Assembly (NCBI GenBank): GCA_945907085.1
Contig: CAMDSS010000042.1
Span: forward strand, 1-11,062
Direction of reading: 5' to 3'
Length of the DNA: 11,062 nt
Origin: Cyanobium sp. NIES-981
GTDB lineage: Bacteria > Cyanobacteriota > Cyanobacteriia > PCC-6307 > Cyanobiaceae
A program made the position numbers and the translations under genes. The notes under the pieces are model-generated. The model had not been told where the DNA came from. It saw only the letters and a program-made list of their open reading frames with translations, and did not search any database. Below, piece by piece: positions 1 through 6,228 of this stretch. Within the stretch, counting starts at the first letter, position 1. Each line of letters starts with the position of its first letter.

Positions 1-2
1 TC

Positions 3-590
3 GGCAGTGATCTGGCGGTGGAGGCCTTGGCCTGGAAGCCTGGGATTGGTGGCGCTAGCGGTGAAGGGACCCTGGTGTTTCGAATTCACAACCGCGGCCA
101 ACTCGATGTCAGTGATGTGGGTGTGGCGGTGGTGCTGGATGACCTCTACAGCTCCCATTGCTATGGGCGCATGCCCTGCCGTTCTCCTTGGCGCCAGGTG
201 CCCACCGGCATGACGTTGTGGCTAACCCGTAGCCCCTACGGGGTGCTCACCCAATCGGCCGCATTGAGCAGGGGGAAGAGTCCGTCCTCTTCGGCCACGG
301 CTTCGAGCCATTCATCGCGCAATGGGGTGCCGTTGTCGATGGCGTCAATCAGCCGCCAGAAGCGATCCAGGTGGCGCTCGATTCGCTCTTTAGCCAGGTC
401 GGTGGTGGTACCTGCCCGCAGGATGAAACTCCAGTCCGAGCTCTGGGCTAACAGCAATTCACGGCCGGCCTGGGTGAGGTGTTGGCGTTGCTCAGCACTG
501 CCCACCCCCCGATTCACCCGGCGCACCATGGCCGTGGAGGCGCGTTGCCATTCCGCCACCACCCAGGCGTTGCTGTCGTTGAGCCAGTAG
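3..590 (+). CDS. 3' part of an unrecognised protein (5' end outside the window; true 3' end uncertain)
   Basis: The frame starting at base 3 is open from the left edge, so this is the end of a gene beginning outside the window. Up to about base 235 it looks coding: high third-position GC and a beta-strand-like pattern (TLVFRIHNRG, then DVGVAVVLDDLY) that resembles an Ig-like or CARDB-type sandwich, followed by a segment with two Cys and two Trp. I do not recognise a family. After about base 240 the frame lies antisense inside the 3' end of the GH57 gene and the translation becomes Ser/Arg-rich, as shadow frames do; it stops only at TAG 588-590. The other two frames have stops clustered at the junction (TGA 211-213, TAA 223-225, TAG 230-232). 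So either the gene really overlaps its neighbour by 355 bp, or a frameshift hides a natural end near 211-232. The first 235 bases are the reliable part. Confidence 0.4.
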   Translation, partial: GSDLAVEALAWKPGIGGASGEGTLVFRIHNRGQLDVSDVGVAVVLDDLYSSHCYGRMPCRSPWRQVPTGMTLWLTRSPYGVLTQSAALSRGKSPSSSATASSHSSRNGVPLSMASISRQKRSRWRSIRSLARSVVVPARRMKLQSELWANSNSRPAWVRCWRCSALPTPRFTRRTMAVEARCHSATTQALLSLSQ

Positions 591-1822
591 TCGTGGTACC
601 CCCCCTGGCCCCAGCTGCTGGGGGACGGCCGGCAGACCTGGAGCGCAGCCTCTGAGGCCAGGCATTCCTTCAGGGTCACCAGGCGCACGCCATGGGAGGC
701 GGCTTGGCGAAACAGGGCGGCAAGAAATTGGGGGCCTTCAAACCACCAATGGCCAAAGAGCTCGGCGTCAAACGGGGCGACCAGCAGGGGCGCTTGGTCC
801 ATGGCGCTCGCCAATCCGGCCAGTTCCTCGGCCCGGCCCGTTAAGTAGGCCGCTGCATGCTCTTCGGCTTTGCCGCTGGCGGCGGCGGGGTCGTAGGCCT
901 GCTTTTCATCCAAGGGGCACCCCTGGGCCGTGACCCGGTGCAGCTTGAGGCCAAGGGGGCGCCGGCTGGGGATGCCGCGGCTCACCAATTCCTCCTCCGG
1001 CAGATCCCAGCCGAGATCACGGTGGAATTCCCGATAGGCCCCATCGCCGGGGTAGCCATCGCGGGCACTCCACACCGGCAGGGTGGAACTGCCGTCCCGG
1101 CCAAAGAAGGCCACCCCCCCGGGGGAGCAGATCGGTGCAAACACCCCATAGCGGGGCCGCGGCAGGGCATGGAGAAGGCCATGGCCATCCAGCACCGAGT
1201 AGCGCAGGCCGTTGGCCACCAGGATCTGGTCAAGGCCCTCGTAGTAGGCGCACTCGGGCAGCCAAATCCCCTGGGGGCGTTCACCGAGTTGGCGTTCATG
1301 CTCGGCAATGGCCGTGCGCACTTGGGCGCGGACGGCCTCGGGTACCTGGCGCAGGAGGGGCAGGTATCCGTGGGTTGCGGCGCAGGTGATCAGATCGAGC
1401 ACCCCAAGGCTCTGGAGGCGCCGAAAGCGGGGGATTAATTGGCCCTGGCAGCGTTGCCATTGCCGCACGATTCCCTGCAGTTGGCGCTGCAGATGGGCGG
1501 CAGCCGGTTGGTGGCTGGCTGGGGCTTGGGCCAAAAGGTCTTGACGCTGCTGCAGCCAGGCCAGGAAGCGCCCATTGAGCTGCCCATCGCCCAGTAGGGA
1601 GAGGAGGGTTGGGGAAAGCCCCAGGGTGAGTCGGGGCTGCTGGTGGCGGTCAGCCGCCGCCGCTTCCAGCATCTCCAACAGGGGCAGATAGCACTCCTGC
1701 AGCGCTTGGAAGTACCAGTCTTCTTCGAGGGATCCGGGTTCGCTGCTGCGCACGTACGGCAGGTGCGCGTGCAGCACGATCGCGAGGTTTCCCAGGGCCA
1801 GATCGCCTGCGGCCATGGTCAT
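236..1822 (-). CDS. Glycoside hydrolase family 57 protein, 1,4-alpha-glucan branching enzyme type
   Basis: A 528-residue cytoplasmic protein expected to cut alpha-1,4-glucan chains and re-attach them as alpha-1,6 branches, as in glycogen synthesis. GH57 motifs appear in order: HAHLPYVR at 18-25; GIWLPECAY at 185-193 with Glu190 as the expected nucleophile; FDAELFGHWWFEGP at 351-364 with Asp352 as the expected acid/base; and LVTLKE at 381-386. The C-terminal part (about 410-495) carries the DUF1957-type helical domain, including DYWLNDSNAW and AQSSDWSFI. Length matches GH57 branching enzymes (about 520-530), whereas GH57 amylases and amylopullulanases are usually longer or lack this helical domain. 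The ATG at 1822 is used; a second ATG two codons downstream (1816) is equally possible, and neither has a clear Shine-Dalgarno. The gene diverges from the NYN gene across only 44 bp. Branching activity is inferred from the family, not proven. Confidence 0.93.
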   Translation of the reverse strand: MTMAAGDLALGNLAIVLHAHLPYVRSSEPGSLEEDWYFQALQECYLPLLEMLEAAAADRHQQPRLTLGLSPTLLSLLGDGQLNGRFLAWLQQRQDLLAQAPASHQPAAAHLQRQLQGIVRQWQRCQGQLIPRFRRLQSLGVLDLITCAATHGYLPLLRQVPEAVRAQVRTAIAEHERQLGERPQGIWLPECAYYEGLDQILVANGLRYSVLDGHGLLHALPRPRYGVFAPICSPGGVAFFGRDGSSTLPVWSARDGYPGDGAYREFHRDLGWDLPEEELVSRGIPSRRPLGLKLHRVTAQGCPLDEKQAYDPAAASGKAEEHAAAYLTGRAEELAGLASAMDQAPLLVAPFDAELFGHWWFEGPQFLAALFRQAASHGVRLVTLKECLASEAALQVCRPSPSSWGQGGYHDYWLNDSNAWVVAEWQRASTAMVRRVNRGVGSAEQRQHLTQAGRELLLAQSSDWSFILRAGTTTDLAKERIERHLDRFWRLIDAIDNGTPLRDEWLEAVAEEDGLFPLLNAADWVSTP

Positions 1823-1866
1823 CGCGCGCTTGAGCCACTCTAAGGGAAGCTTCTAGGCTGGCGCCA

Positions 1867-2433
1867 ATGCCGAAGTCCCAGGCCCGGAGTTCCCAGCCCC
1901 CATGGCAGCTGACCCTGGCTGTCGATGGCCACGGCATGTTTTACGCCCAGCAGAAGTTGGGCTGGTTCTTTGATCCCCGGCGGTTGCTGGCCTTTGCCCA
2001 GGCCCAGGACGGGTTGGAGTTGGGCAGTGCTTTTTGGTATGCGGGCCTGAAGGACGCCACCGACCAGCGCCCGTTTCGCGATGCCCTCACTGGCTTGGGC
2101 TTCACGGTTCGAACCAAGCCCTTGCGCGAGCTCGGAGATGGGGATCAGCGCCAATTCGGCCGGGCCAACCTCGATGTGGAGATTGCCCTGGATTTGATGG
2201 CGGTGGCTGATCGCAGCGACGAGGTTTGGCTCTTGAGTGGCAGTCGGGATCTGGAGCGGTTGGTGGAGGTGTTGCGGGCTAAAGGGATACGGATCACCTT
2301 GATTGGCACCGAGGGGATGGCGGCCCGGGAGCTGCGCAATGCCGTCGATCGCTTTTGGGACCTTGCCGAGCTGAGGCTCCATCTGGAGAAGGCTGAAGCC
2401 ATTCAAGAGCCGGTGTTTTCAAGAACTGGCTAG
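1867..2433 (+). CDS. NYN domain protein, LabA/DUF88-like
   Basis: A 188-residue soluble protein with a PIN-like NYN fold, a family of putative metal-dependent RNases. Visible elements are the first acidic strand AVDGHGMFY (Asp20; families usually show DGxN), the central helix RANLDVEIALDLM (99-111; Asp103 and Asp109), and the late strand LLSGSRDLERLV (122-133; Asp128) followed by GIRITLIG (140-147). In typical members the late motif reads SGDSDF, so the first acidic position here is Ser126. Cyanobacterial relatives include LabA, involved in circadian output, but family membership alone does not give that role. ATG 1867 is the first start after an in-frame stop at 1831-1833. It is divergent from the GH57 gene, so both promoters must lie in or beyond a 44-bp gap. 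Confidence 0.85.
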   Translation: MPKSQARSSQPPWQLTLAVDGHGMFYAQQKLGWFFDPRRLLAFAQAQDGLELGSAFWYAGLKDATDQRPFRDALTGLGFTVRTKPLRELGDGDQRQFGRANLDVEIALDLMAVADRSDEVWLLSGSRDLERLVEVLRAKGIRITLIGTEGMAARELRNAVDRFWDLAELRLHLEKAEAIQEPVFSRTG

Positions 2434-2453
2434 GGACCTTCAAGGATCCCTAG
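2430..2453 (+). terminator. Stem-loop at the end of the NYN gene, weak terminator candidate
   Basis: CTAGGGA (2430-2436) is exactly matched by TCCCTAG (2447-2453). CC (2437-2438) can pair with GG (2444-2445), leaving a TTCAA loop and one bulged A at 2446. The structure includes the TAG stop of the NYN gene. The following sequence is GGCTTTCC, so the T-run is short and an intrinsic terminator is only a possibility. Confidence 0.4.
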
Positions 2454-2474
2454 GGCTTTCCTGGGCCCCACCCC

Positions 2475-2489
2475 TTAGACTGGGTCTAA
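2475..2489. promoter_or_regulatory. Perfect palindrome upstream of leuA, candidate operator (T-N11-A form)
   Basis: TTAGAC (2475-2480) and GTCTAA (2484-2489) are exact inverted copies around a 3-base centre. The core is TAGAC-TGG-GTCTA, with T2476 and A2488 separated by 11 bases, the spacing typical of LysR-type regulator boxes. It ends 30 bases before the leuA ATG. A weak -10-like CATAGT lies at 2492-2497; I see no convincing -35. The regulator is not identifiable from the window. Confidence 0.4.
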
Positions 2490-2519
2490 CTCATAGTCAT
2501 TCCGCTTAGAGGCGCCTGT

Positions 2520-4163
2520 ATGGCCCGCGATCCCGGCCGGGTATTGATTTTCGACACCACCCTGCGGGACGGCGAGCAATCGCCTGGCGCCAGCTTGAAC
2601 CTTGAGGAGAAGTTGGCGATCGCCCAGCAGCTTGCCCGCCTGGGAGTGGACATCATCGAGGCCGGTTTCCCCTTCGCCAGCCCCGGGGATTTCAGCGCTG
2701 TCCAGCGCATCGCTGAGGTGGTGGGCGGCGTTGATGGACCCATCATCTGTGGCCTTGCCCGGGCGGCCCGGGGCGATATCAAGGCCTGTGCCGACGCCGT
2801 GGCCCCCGCGGCGAATCGCCGCATCCATACCTTTATTGCCACGAGCGACATCCACCTCGAGCACAAACTGCGCAAAACCCGCTCTGAGGTGTTGGCGATC
2901 ACCTCCGAGATGGTGGCCTACGCCCGTTCCTTGGTTGACGATGTCGAGTTCTCCTGCGAAGACGCCGGCCGCAGTGACCCTGAGTTCATGAACCAGGTGA
3001 TCGAAGCGGCCATCGCCGCCGGTGCCACCACCATCAACATTCCCGACACCGTTGGCTACGCCACCCCGGCGGAGTTTGGGGAGCTGATTGCTGGCATCAA
3101 CGCCAACGTGCCGAACATCGACCAGGCCGTGATTTCCGTGCATGGTCACAACGACCTGGGCTTGGCGGTGGCCAATTTCCTTGAGGCCGTCAAAAACGGT
3201 GCCCGCCAGCTCGAATGCACCATCAATGGCATCGGTGAGCGGGCCGGTAACGCCTCCCTTGAGGAGTTGGTGATGGCCTTGCATGTGCGTCGCAGTTATT
3301 TCAACCCCTTTCTGGGCTTACCGGCTGACAGCACCAAGCCACTGACTGGAGTGCGCACCGAGGAAATCACCAAAACCTCCCGGCTGGTGTCCAACCTCAC
3401 TGGCATGGCGGTCCAGCCCAACAAGGCGATTGTGGGGGCCAACGCCTTTGCCCACGAATCGGGCATTCACCAGGACGGCGTGCTCAAGAACCGCCTCACC
3501 TACGAAATCATTGATGCCCGCACGGTTGGTCTGGCGGACAACCGCATTTCTCTCGGCAAGCTCTCGGGCCGTAGTGCCTTTCGCTCCCGCCTTGAGGACT
3601 TGGGCTACAGCCTGGAGCGCGAAGATCTTGATGATGCCTTTGCCCGCTTCAAGGAGCTGGCCGACCGCAAACGGGAGATCAGCGACCGCGATCTCGAGGC
3701 GATCGTGAGTGAGCAGGTGCAGCAGCAGGCTGAACCGCGCTTTTCCCTGAAGAGCGTGCAGGTGAGTTGCGGCAGCAACCTCCAGCCCACCGCCACCGTG
3801 ACCCTCACCACCAGCGATGGTGCCGAAATTACCGAGGTCTCGATCGGTACAGGACCTGTGGATGCGGTCTGTCAGGCCTTGAATCGCCTGGCCCGCGTGC
3901 CCAATGAGCTGGTGGAGTTTTCGGTGAAGAGTGTCACCGAAGGCATTGATGCCATGGGCGATGTCACCATTCGCCTGCGCCACCAAGGGGTGCTGTATTC
4001 GGGCCACGCCGCCGACACCGACATCGTCGTGGCGGCAGCCCAGGCGTTTGTGAATGCCCTCAACCGCTTGATTGCAGGAACAGCGGCGCAACCCCTCCAC
4101 CCCCAGAGGACCCCCTTGCCGGCCCTGGGCGATCTGCCCCTGGCGGAGCGGCCCAGGGTTTGA
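2520..4163 (+). CDS. leuA: 2-isopropylmalate synthase
   Basis: A 547-residue enzyme that condenses acetyl-CoA with 2-oxoisovalerate, the committed step of leucine synthesis. The catalytic TIM barrel opens with FDTTLRDGEQSPGAS (11-25; Arg16 and metal ligand Asp12). It has the metal-binding HGHND (208-212; His208 and His210) and GIGERAGNASLEE (237-249; Asn244). AHESGIHQDG (311-320) and the linker region follow. The C-terminal domain (about 405-515) is the LeuA regulatory domain, where leucine normally gives feedback inhibition. This full two-domain layout and GERAGN favour LeuA over homocitrate or citramalate synthases. The Pro-rich tail after about 520 looks like a nonconserved extension. ATG 2520 sits directly before the conserved barrel start. 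It is preceded by a palindrome at 2475-2489 and overlaps the permease gene by 4 bp. Confidence 0.97.
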   Translation: MARDPGRVLIFDTTLRDGEQSPGASLNLEEKLAIAQQLARLGVDIIEAGFPFASPGDFSAVQRIAEVVGGVDGPIICGLARAARGDIKACADAVAPAANRRIHTFIATSDIHLEHKLRKTRSEVLAITSEMVAYARSLVDDVEFSCEDAGRSDPEFMNQVIEAAIAAGATTINIPDTVGYATPAEFGELIAGINANVPNIDQAVISVHGHNDLGLAVANFLEAVKNGARQLECTINGIGERAGNASLEELVMALHVRRSYFNPFLGLPADSTKPLTGVRTEEITKTSRLVSNLTGMAVQPNKAIVGANAFAHESGIHQDGVLKNRLTYEIIDARTVGLADNRISLGKLSGRSAFRSRLEDLGYSLEREDLDDAFARFKELADRKREISDRDLEAIVSEQVQQQAEPRFSLKSVQVSCGSNLQPTATVTLTTSDGAEITEVSIGTGPVDAVCQALNRLARVPNELVEFSVKSVTEGIDAMGDVTIRLRHQGVLYSGHAADTDIVVAAAQAFVNALNRLIAGTAAQPLHPQRTPLPALGDLPLAERPRV

Positions 4164-4996
4164 AGAACCGTTCCCGCGCCCTAGGGACCAACGTCCTGCA
4201 GCTGGGTCTGCTGTTGTTGTTGGCCCTGGCGATGTTGGTGCCGTTGCTGTGGCTGGTGAGCACCTCGCTCAAGGGGCCTGCTGAAAACATCTTCACCAGC
4301 CCCCCGGCCCTGCTGCCCTCCCAACCCAGCTTTGAGGCCTATGGCCGGTTGTTTCGAGACAACCCGATGCTCACCTACCTGCTCAACAGCACCATCGTGA
4401 GTGGCTTGGCTGTGATCGCCAATCTTGTGTTTTGCTCCCTGGCGGCCTATCCCTTGGCCAGGATGCGTTTCGCCGGCAGGGGGTTGGTGCTGGCCCTGGT
4501 GGTGGCCACCATTTTGATTCCGTTTCAGGTGGTGATGATTCCTCTGTACCTGTTGATGGTGCAGGTTGGCCTGAGGAACACCCTTTGGGCCCTGATCATT
4601 CCCCAGGCCGCCACCGCCTTTGGCATCTTCTTGTTGCGCCAGAGTTTCCTTGGGGTGCCTGTGGAGCTTGAGGAGGCCGCCAGAAGTGATGGCTGCAGTC
4701 CGATTGGGGAGTGGTGGAACGTGATGCTTCCAGCGGCCCGGGCTGATCTGATCACCCTGGCGATGTTTGTGTTCATCGGAACCTGGAGTGATTTCCTCTG
4801 GCCCCTGGTCATCTTGGATGACCCCAAGCTCTACACGTTGCCCTTGGGTTTGCAGCAGTTGGCGAGCAGTTTTTCCCTCGACTGGAGGCTGGTCGCCGCA
4901 GGGTCGGTGGTTTCGATCTTGCCGGTGCTGTTGATCTTTATTGGCCTACAGCGCTACATCTTGCCCAGTGCCAGCGGCGACGCGGTGAAGGGCTAG
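4160..4996 (+). CDS. Carbohydrate ABC transporter permease, MalG type
   Basis: A 278-residue inner-membrane protein with about six hydrophobic spans (roughly 13-33, 75-98, 108-131, 141-162, 197-216, 247-264). The cytoplasmic EAA loop that docks on the ATPase is clear: EEAARSDG at 171-178 and LPAA at 190-193. It is followed by TWSDFLWPLVIL (208-219), close to the WNDFLWP of MalG/UgpE/GgtD-type sugar permeases. The substrate cannot be read from sequence; in cyanobacteria, glucosylglycerol, sucrose or trehalose systems are relatives. The start is TTG 4160-4162, overlapping the leuA stop. The next in-frame ATG (4232) would remove most of the first span, so TTG is preferred. No binding protein, second permease or ATPase is in the window, so partners must be encoded elsewhere. 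It converges on the next gene with 11 bp between. Confidence 0.9.
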   Translation: MKNRSRALGTNVLQLGLLLLLALAMLVPLLWLVSTSLKGPAENIFTSPPALLPSQPSFEAYGRLFRDNPMLTYLLNSTIVSGLAVIANLVFCSLAAYPLARMRFAGRGLVLALVVATILIPFQVVMIPLYLLMVQVGLRNTLWALIIPQAATAFGIFLLRQSFLGVPVELEEAARSDGCSPIGEWWNVMLPAARADLITLAMFVFIGTWSDFLWPLVILDDPKLYTLPLGLQQLASSFSLDWRLVAAGSVVSILPVLLIFIGLQRYILPSASGDAVKG

Positions 4997-5007
4997 GGCT
5001 TGCCGGA

Positions 5008-5397
5008 TTAGGGCTTAACAGGTGGCAAGAGGGGCGGCAGGTCGTCGGCTGGGGCCGCTTTGGTGCCCGTAGAGCGCAGTTGACGCAGCTGATCATTGAG
5101 CAGTTTGTTATCGCTGCTGAGGGCCTGAAGACGGGCGTTGGAGCGCTCCACCACTTGCAGCCGTTCCACGGTTGTCCGCAGTTGCTCTTCCAAGCCGCTG
5201 GTGCGCTCGAGGGCCCGGCTGTTTTCCAGCCCTTGCACCCGCTCCTGCAGAGCGCGGATGGAGCTGCTCTGCTGGCGCATTTTGCCCACCATCACCACAA
5301 ACAGCACCGCCAGCATGGCGGTCAGGCCCGCTTGCAGCCAAGGGGCCCAATCGGGCATCTCGGGCAGGGTTTGGGACCGTTCTTGGGCTGATGCCAT
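5008..5397 (-). CDS. Hypothetical single-pass membrane protein with coiled coil
   Basis: A 129-residue protein I cannot assign to a named family. It has a short polar N-terminus, one hydrophobic span (about 20-38, LQAGLTAMLAVLFVVMVG), then a long charged, Gln/Leu-rich segment (about 40-110) with heptad-like Leu/Val spacing typical of a coiled coil, and a Pro-rich tail (PPLLPPVKP). With few positive charges before the span and KMRQQ after it, the positive-inside rule would place the coiled coil in the cytoplasm. ATG 5397 is the first available start in a frame that stays open upstream. Third-position bias and absence of a better opposite-strand ORF support it as real. It diverges from the SemiSWEET gene and converges with the permease. 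Function unknown. Confidence 0.72.
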   Translation of the reverse strand: MASAQERSQTLPEMPDWAPWLQAGLTAMLAVLFVVMVGKMRQQSSSIRALQERVQGLENSRALERTSGLEEQLRTTVERLQVVERSNARLQALSSDNKLLNDQLRQLRSTGTKAAPADDLPPLLPPVKP

Positions 5398-5426
5398 GAC
5401 AAGCAGGAGGACCGAGCTGGCGCTGG

Positions 5427-5459
5427 GCCGCAGCAGAACCCTCTGATCCTGGCTGCGGC
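5427..5459. repeat. 8-bp perfect inverted repeat in the divergent gap
   Basis: GCCGCAGC (5427-5434) and GCTGCGGC (5452-5459) are exact inverted copies separated by 17 bases. They lie in the 124-bp region between the coiled-coil gene and the SemiSWEET start. An outer CGC/GCG pair (5421-5423 and 5460-5462) could extend the stem past a 3-base bulge. It could be an operator or a leader hairpin; no T-run follows, so it is not a terminator. A second, weaker hairpin (GGGG 5500-5503 with CCCC about 5513-5516) sits just before the start codon. The rest of the gap shows no recognisable promoter. Confidence 0.4.
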
Positions 5460-5521
5460 GCGACCGTTTGGCTATGGGCCGTTGCGCACTGCATGCTGAG
5501 GGGCATGTGATTCCCCCATCG

Positions 5522-5851
5522 ATGGAGCCATCTTTGCTACCAGTAGCGGCCCTCCCGGGGGTGTCGTCTGGGGTGCCCTCTGGGGTGCGGGTGGTGGGCT
5601 ATGTGGCCGCCAGCCTCACCACCTTGAGCTTCTTTCCCCAGGCACTGAAAACCCTGCGCAGCCGTGACACTTCAGGGATTTCGCTGCGGATGTATGGCCT
5701 CTTAACCGCTGGTATTGCCCTCTGGGGCATCTATGGCCTGCTGACCCAAGATGGTCCCTTGATCGTCGCTAACGGCGTGACCCTCATACCGGCTGGGATT
5801 GTCTTGGAGCGCAAAATTCAGGCTGTTCTGCGGCAGCGGAGCCAGGGTTGA
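5522..5851 (+). CDS. SemiSWEET-like PQ-loop transporter
   Basis: A 109-residue membrane protein with one three-helix PQ-loop bundle (spans about 23-40, 56-74 and 77-96). Bacterial SemiSWEETs work as dimers of such bundles that let sugars pass down their gradient. Visible marks are SFFPQALKTLRSRDTSGISL (36-55, PQ at 39-40), then LWGIYG (67-72, Trp68) and IVANGVTL (81-88, Asn84). The Trp and Asn, 16 residues apart, match the family's substrate-pocket pair. ATG 5522 is chosen because it gives a length near the family norm; the frame extends upstream to TTG 5468 (127 residues), but that extension is not conserved-looking. The stop TGA shares its A with the ATG of the next gene, implying translational coupling with the crcB pair. 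Substrate unknown. Confidence 0.82.
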   Translation: MEPSLLPVAALPGVSSGVPSGVRVVGYVAASLTTLSFFPQALKTLRSRDTSGISLRMYGLLTAGIALWGIYGLLTQDGPLIVANGVTLIPAGIVLERKIQAVLRQRSQG

Positions 5852-6228
5852 TGGCGAATGACGCTGTGCTGGTGGCCATGGGCGCGGTGCCTGGGGCCTG
5901 GTTGCGCTTTCGGGTGGTCAACCATTACGAGCCGATGATTCCCCGCAAGCACTGGGGCACCTTTGGCGTCAACGTGGTGGCGTGTTTCTGTTTGGGGTTG
6001 TTGGTGGGCCTGGATCAGAGCTGTGGGCCTTCGGCTTCGCGGCTTCTGTTGCTTCTGGGTACCGGTTTCTTGGGCAGTTTCAGTACCTTTTCCACCTTCA
6101 TGGCTGAATTGTTTGTGGTGTTGCGGGAGCGCCGTTGGGGAGAGGCGGTTCTGCTGGGGGGAGGCTCGGTGCTGGGCGGCTTGATCGCCATGGCCACGGG
6201 CTTGGCGATCGGTGAGGGGAGGCTATGA
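5851..6228 (+). CDS. crcB: CrcB/Fluc fluoride channel subunit (first of pair)
   Basis: A 125-residue, four-span inner-membrane protein of the fluoride exporter channel family. It shows GAVPGAWLRF (11-20), the GTFGVN strand with conserved Asn41 (36-41), and the break motif GFLGSFSTFSTF (72-83) with the channel phenylalanines Phe80 and Phe83. The usual TTFS is STFS here (Ser78). Positive residues gather in loop 1 (RFR, PRK) and loop 3 (RERR), and are nearly absent from the N-terminus and scarce in loop 2, predicting both ends outside the cytoplasm. ATG 5851 overlaps the upstream TGA by one base. The last 4 bp overlap the next crcB gene (ATGA), so both should be made together. Confidence 0.9.
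   Translation: MANDAVLVAMGAVPGAWLRFRVVNHYEPMIPRKHWGTFGVNVVACFCLGLLVGLDQSCGPSASRLLLLLGTGFLGSFSTFSTFMAELFVVLRERRWGEAVLLGGGSVLGGLIAMATGLAIGEGRL
6214..6222 (+). promoter_or_regulatory. Strong purine-rich ribosome binding site for the second crcB
   Basis: GAGGGGAGG ends two bases before ATG 6225; its GAGGGG part ends five bases before. This supports the ATGA-overlap start rather than ATG 6255 or 6261 inside the gene. Most other genes here lack a clear Shine-Dalgarno, so this site stands out. Confidence 0.55.

Noticed and set aside
2475..4100. Long minus-strand ORFs (2475-3284 and 3318-4100)
   Set aside because: Both are antisense to leuA, whose motifs are unambiguous; low-complexity His/Gly-rich translations are typical of shadows.
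4994..5016. Direct repeat TAGGGCTT (4994-5001 and 5009-5016) at the convergent permease/coiled-coil junction
   Set aside because: Short, includes both stop codons, and forms no stem-loop; probably chance, and not a terminator.
5398..5521. Fluoride riboswitch upstream of the crcB operon
   Set aside because: I looked for the conserved crcB-motif pattern (GGCGATGG-like start and the GATGCCTAC-like pairing region) and found no match here or before either crcB.
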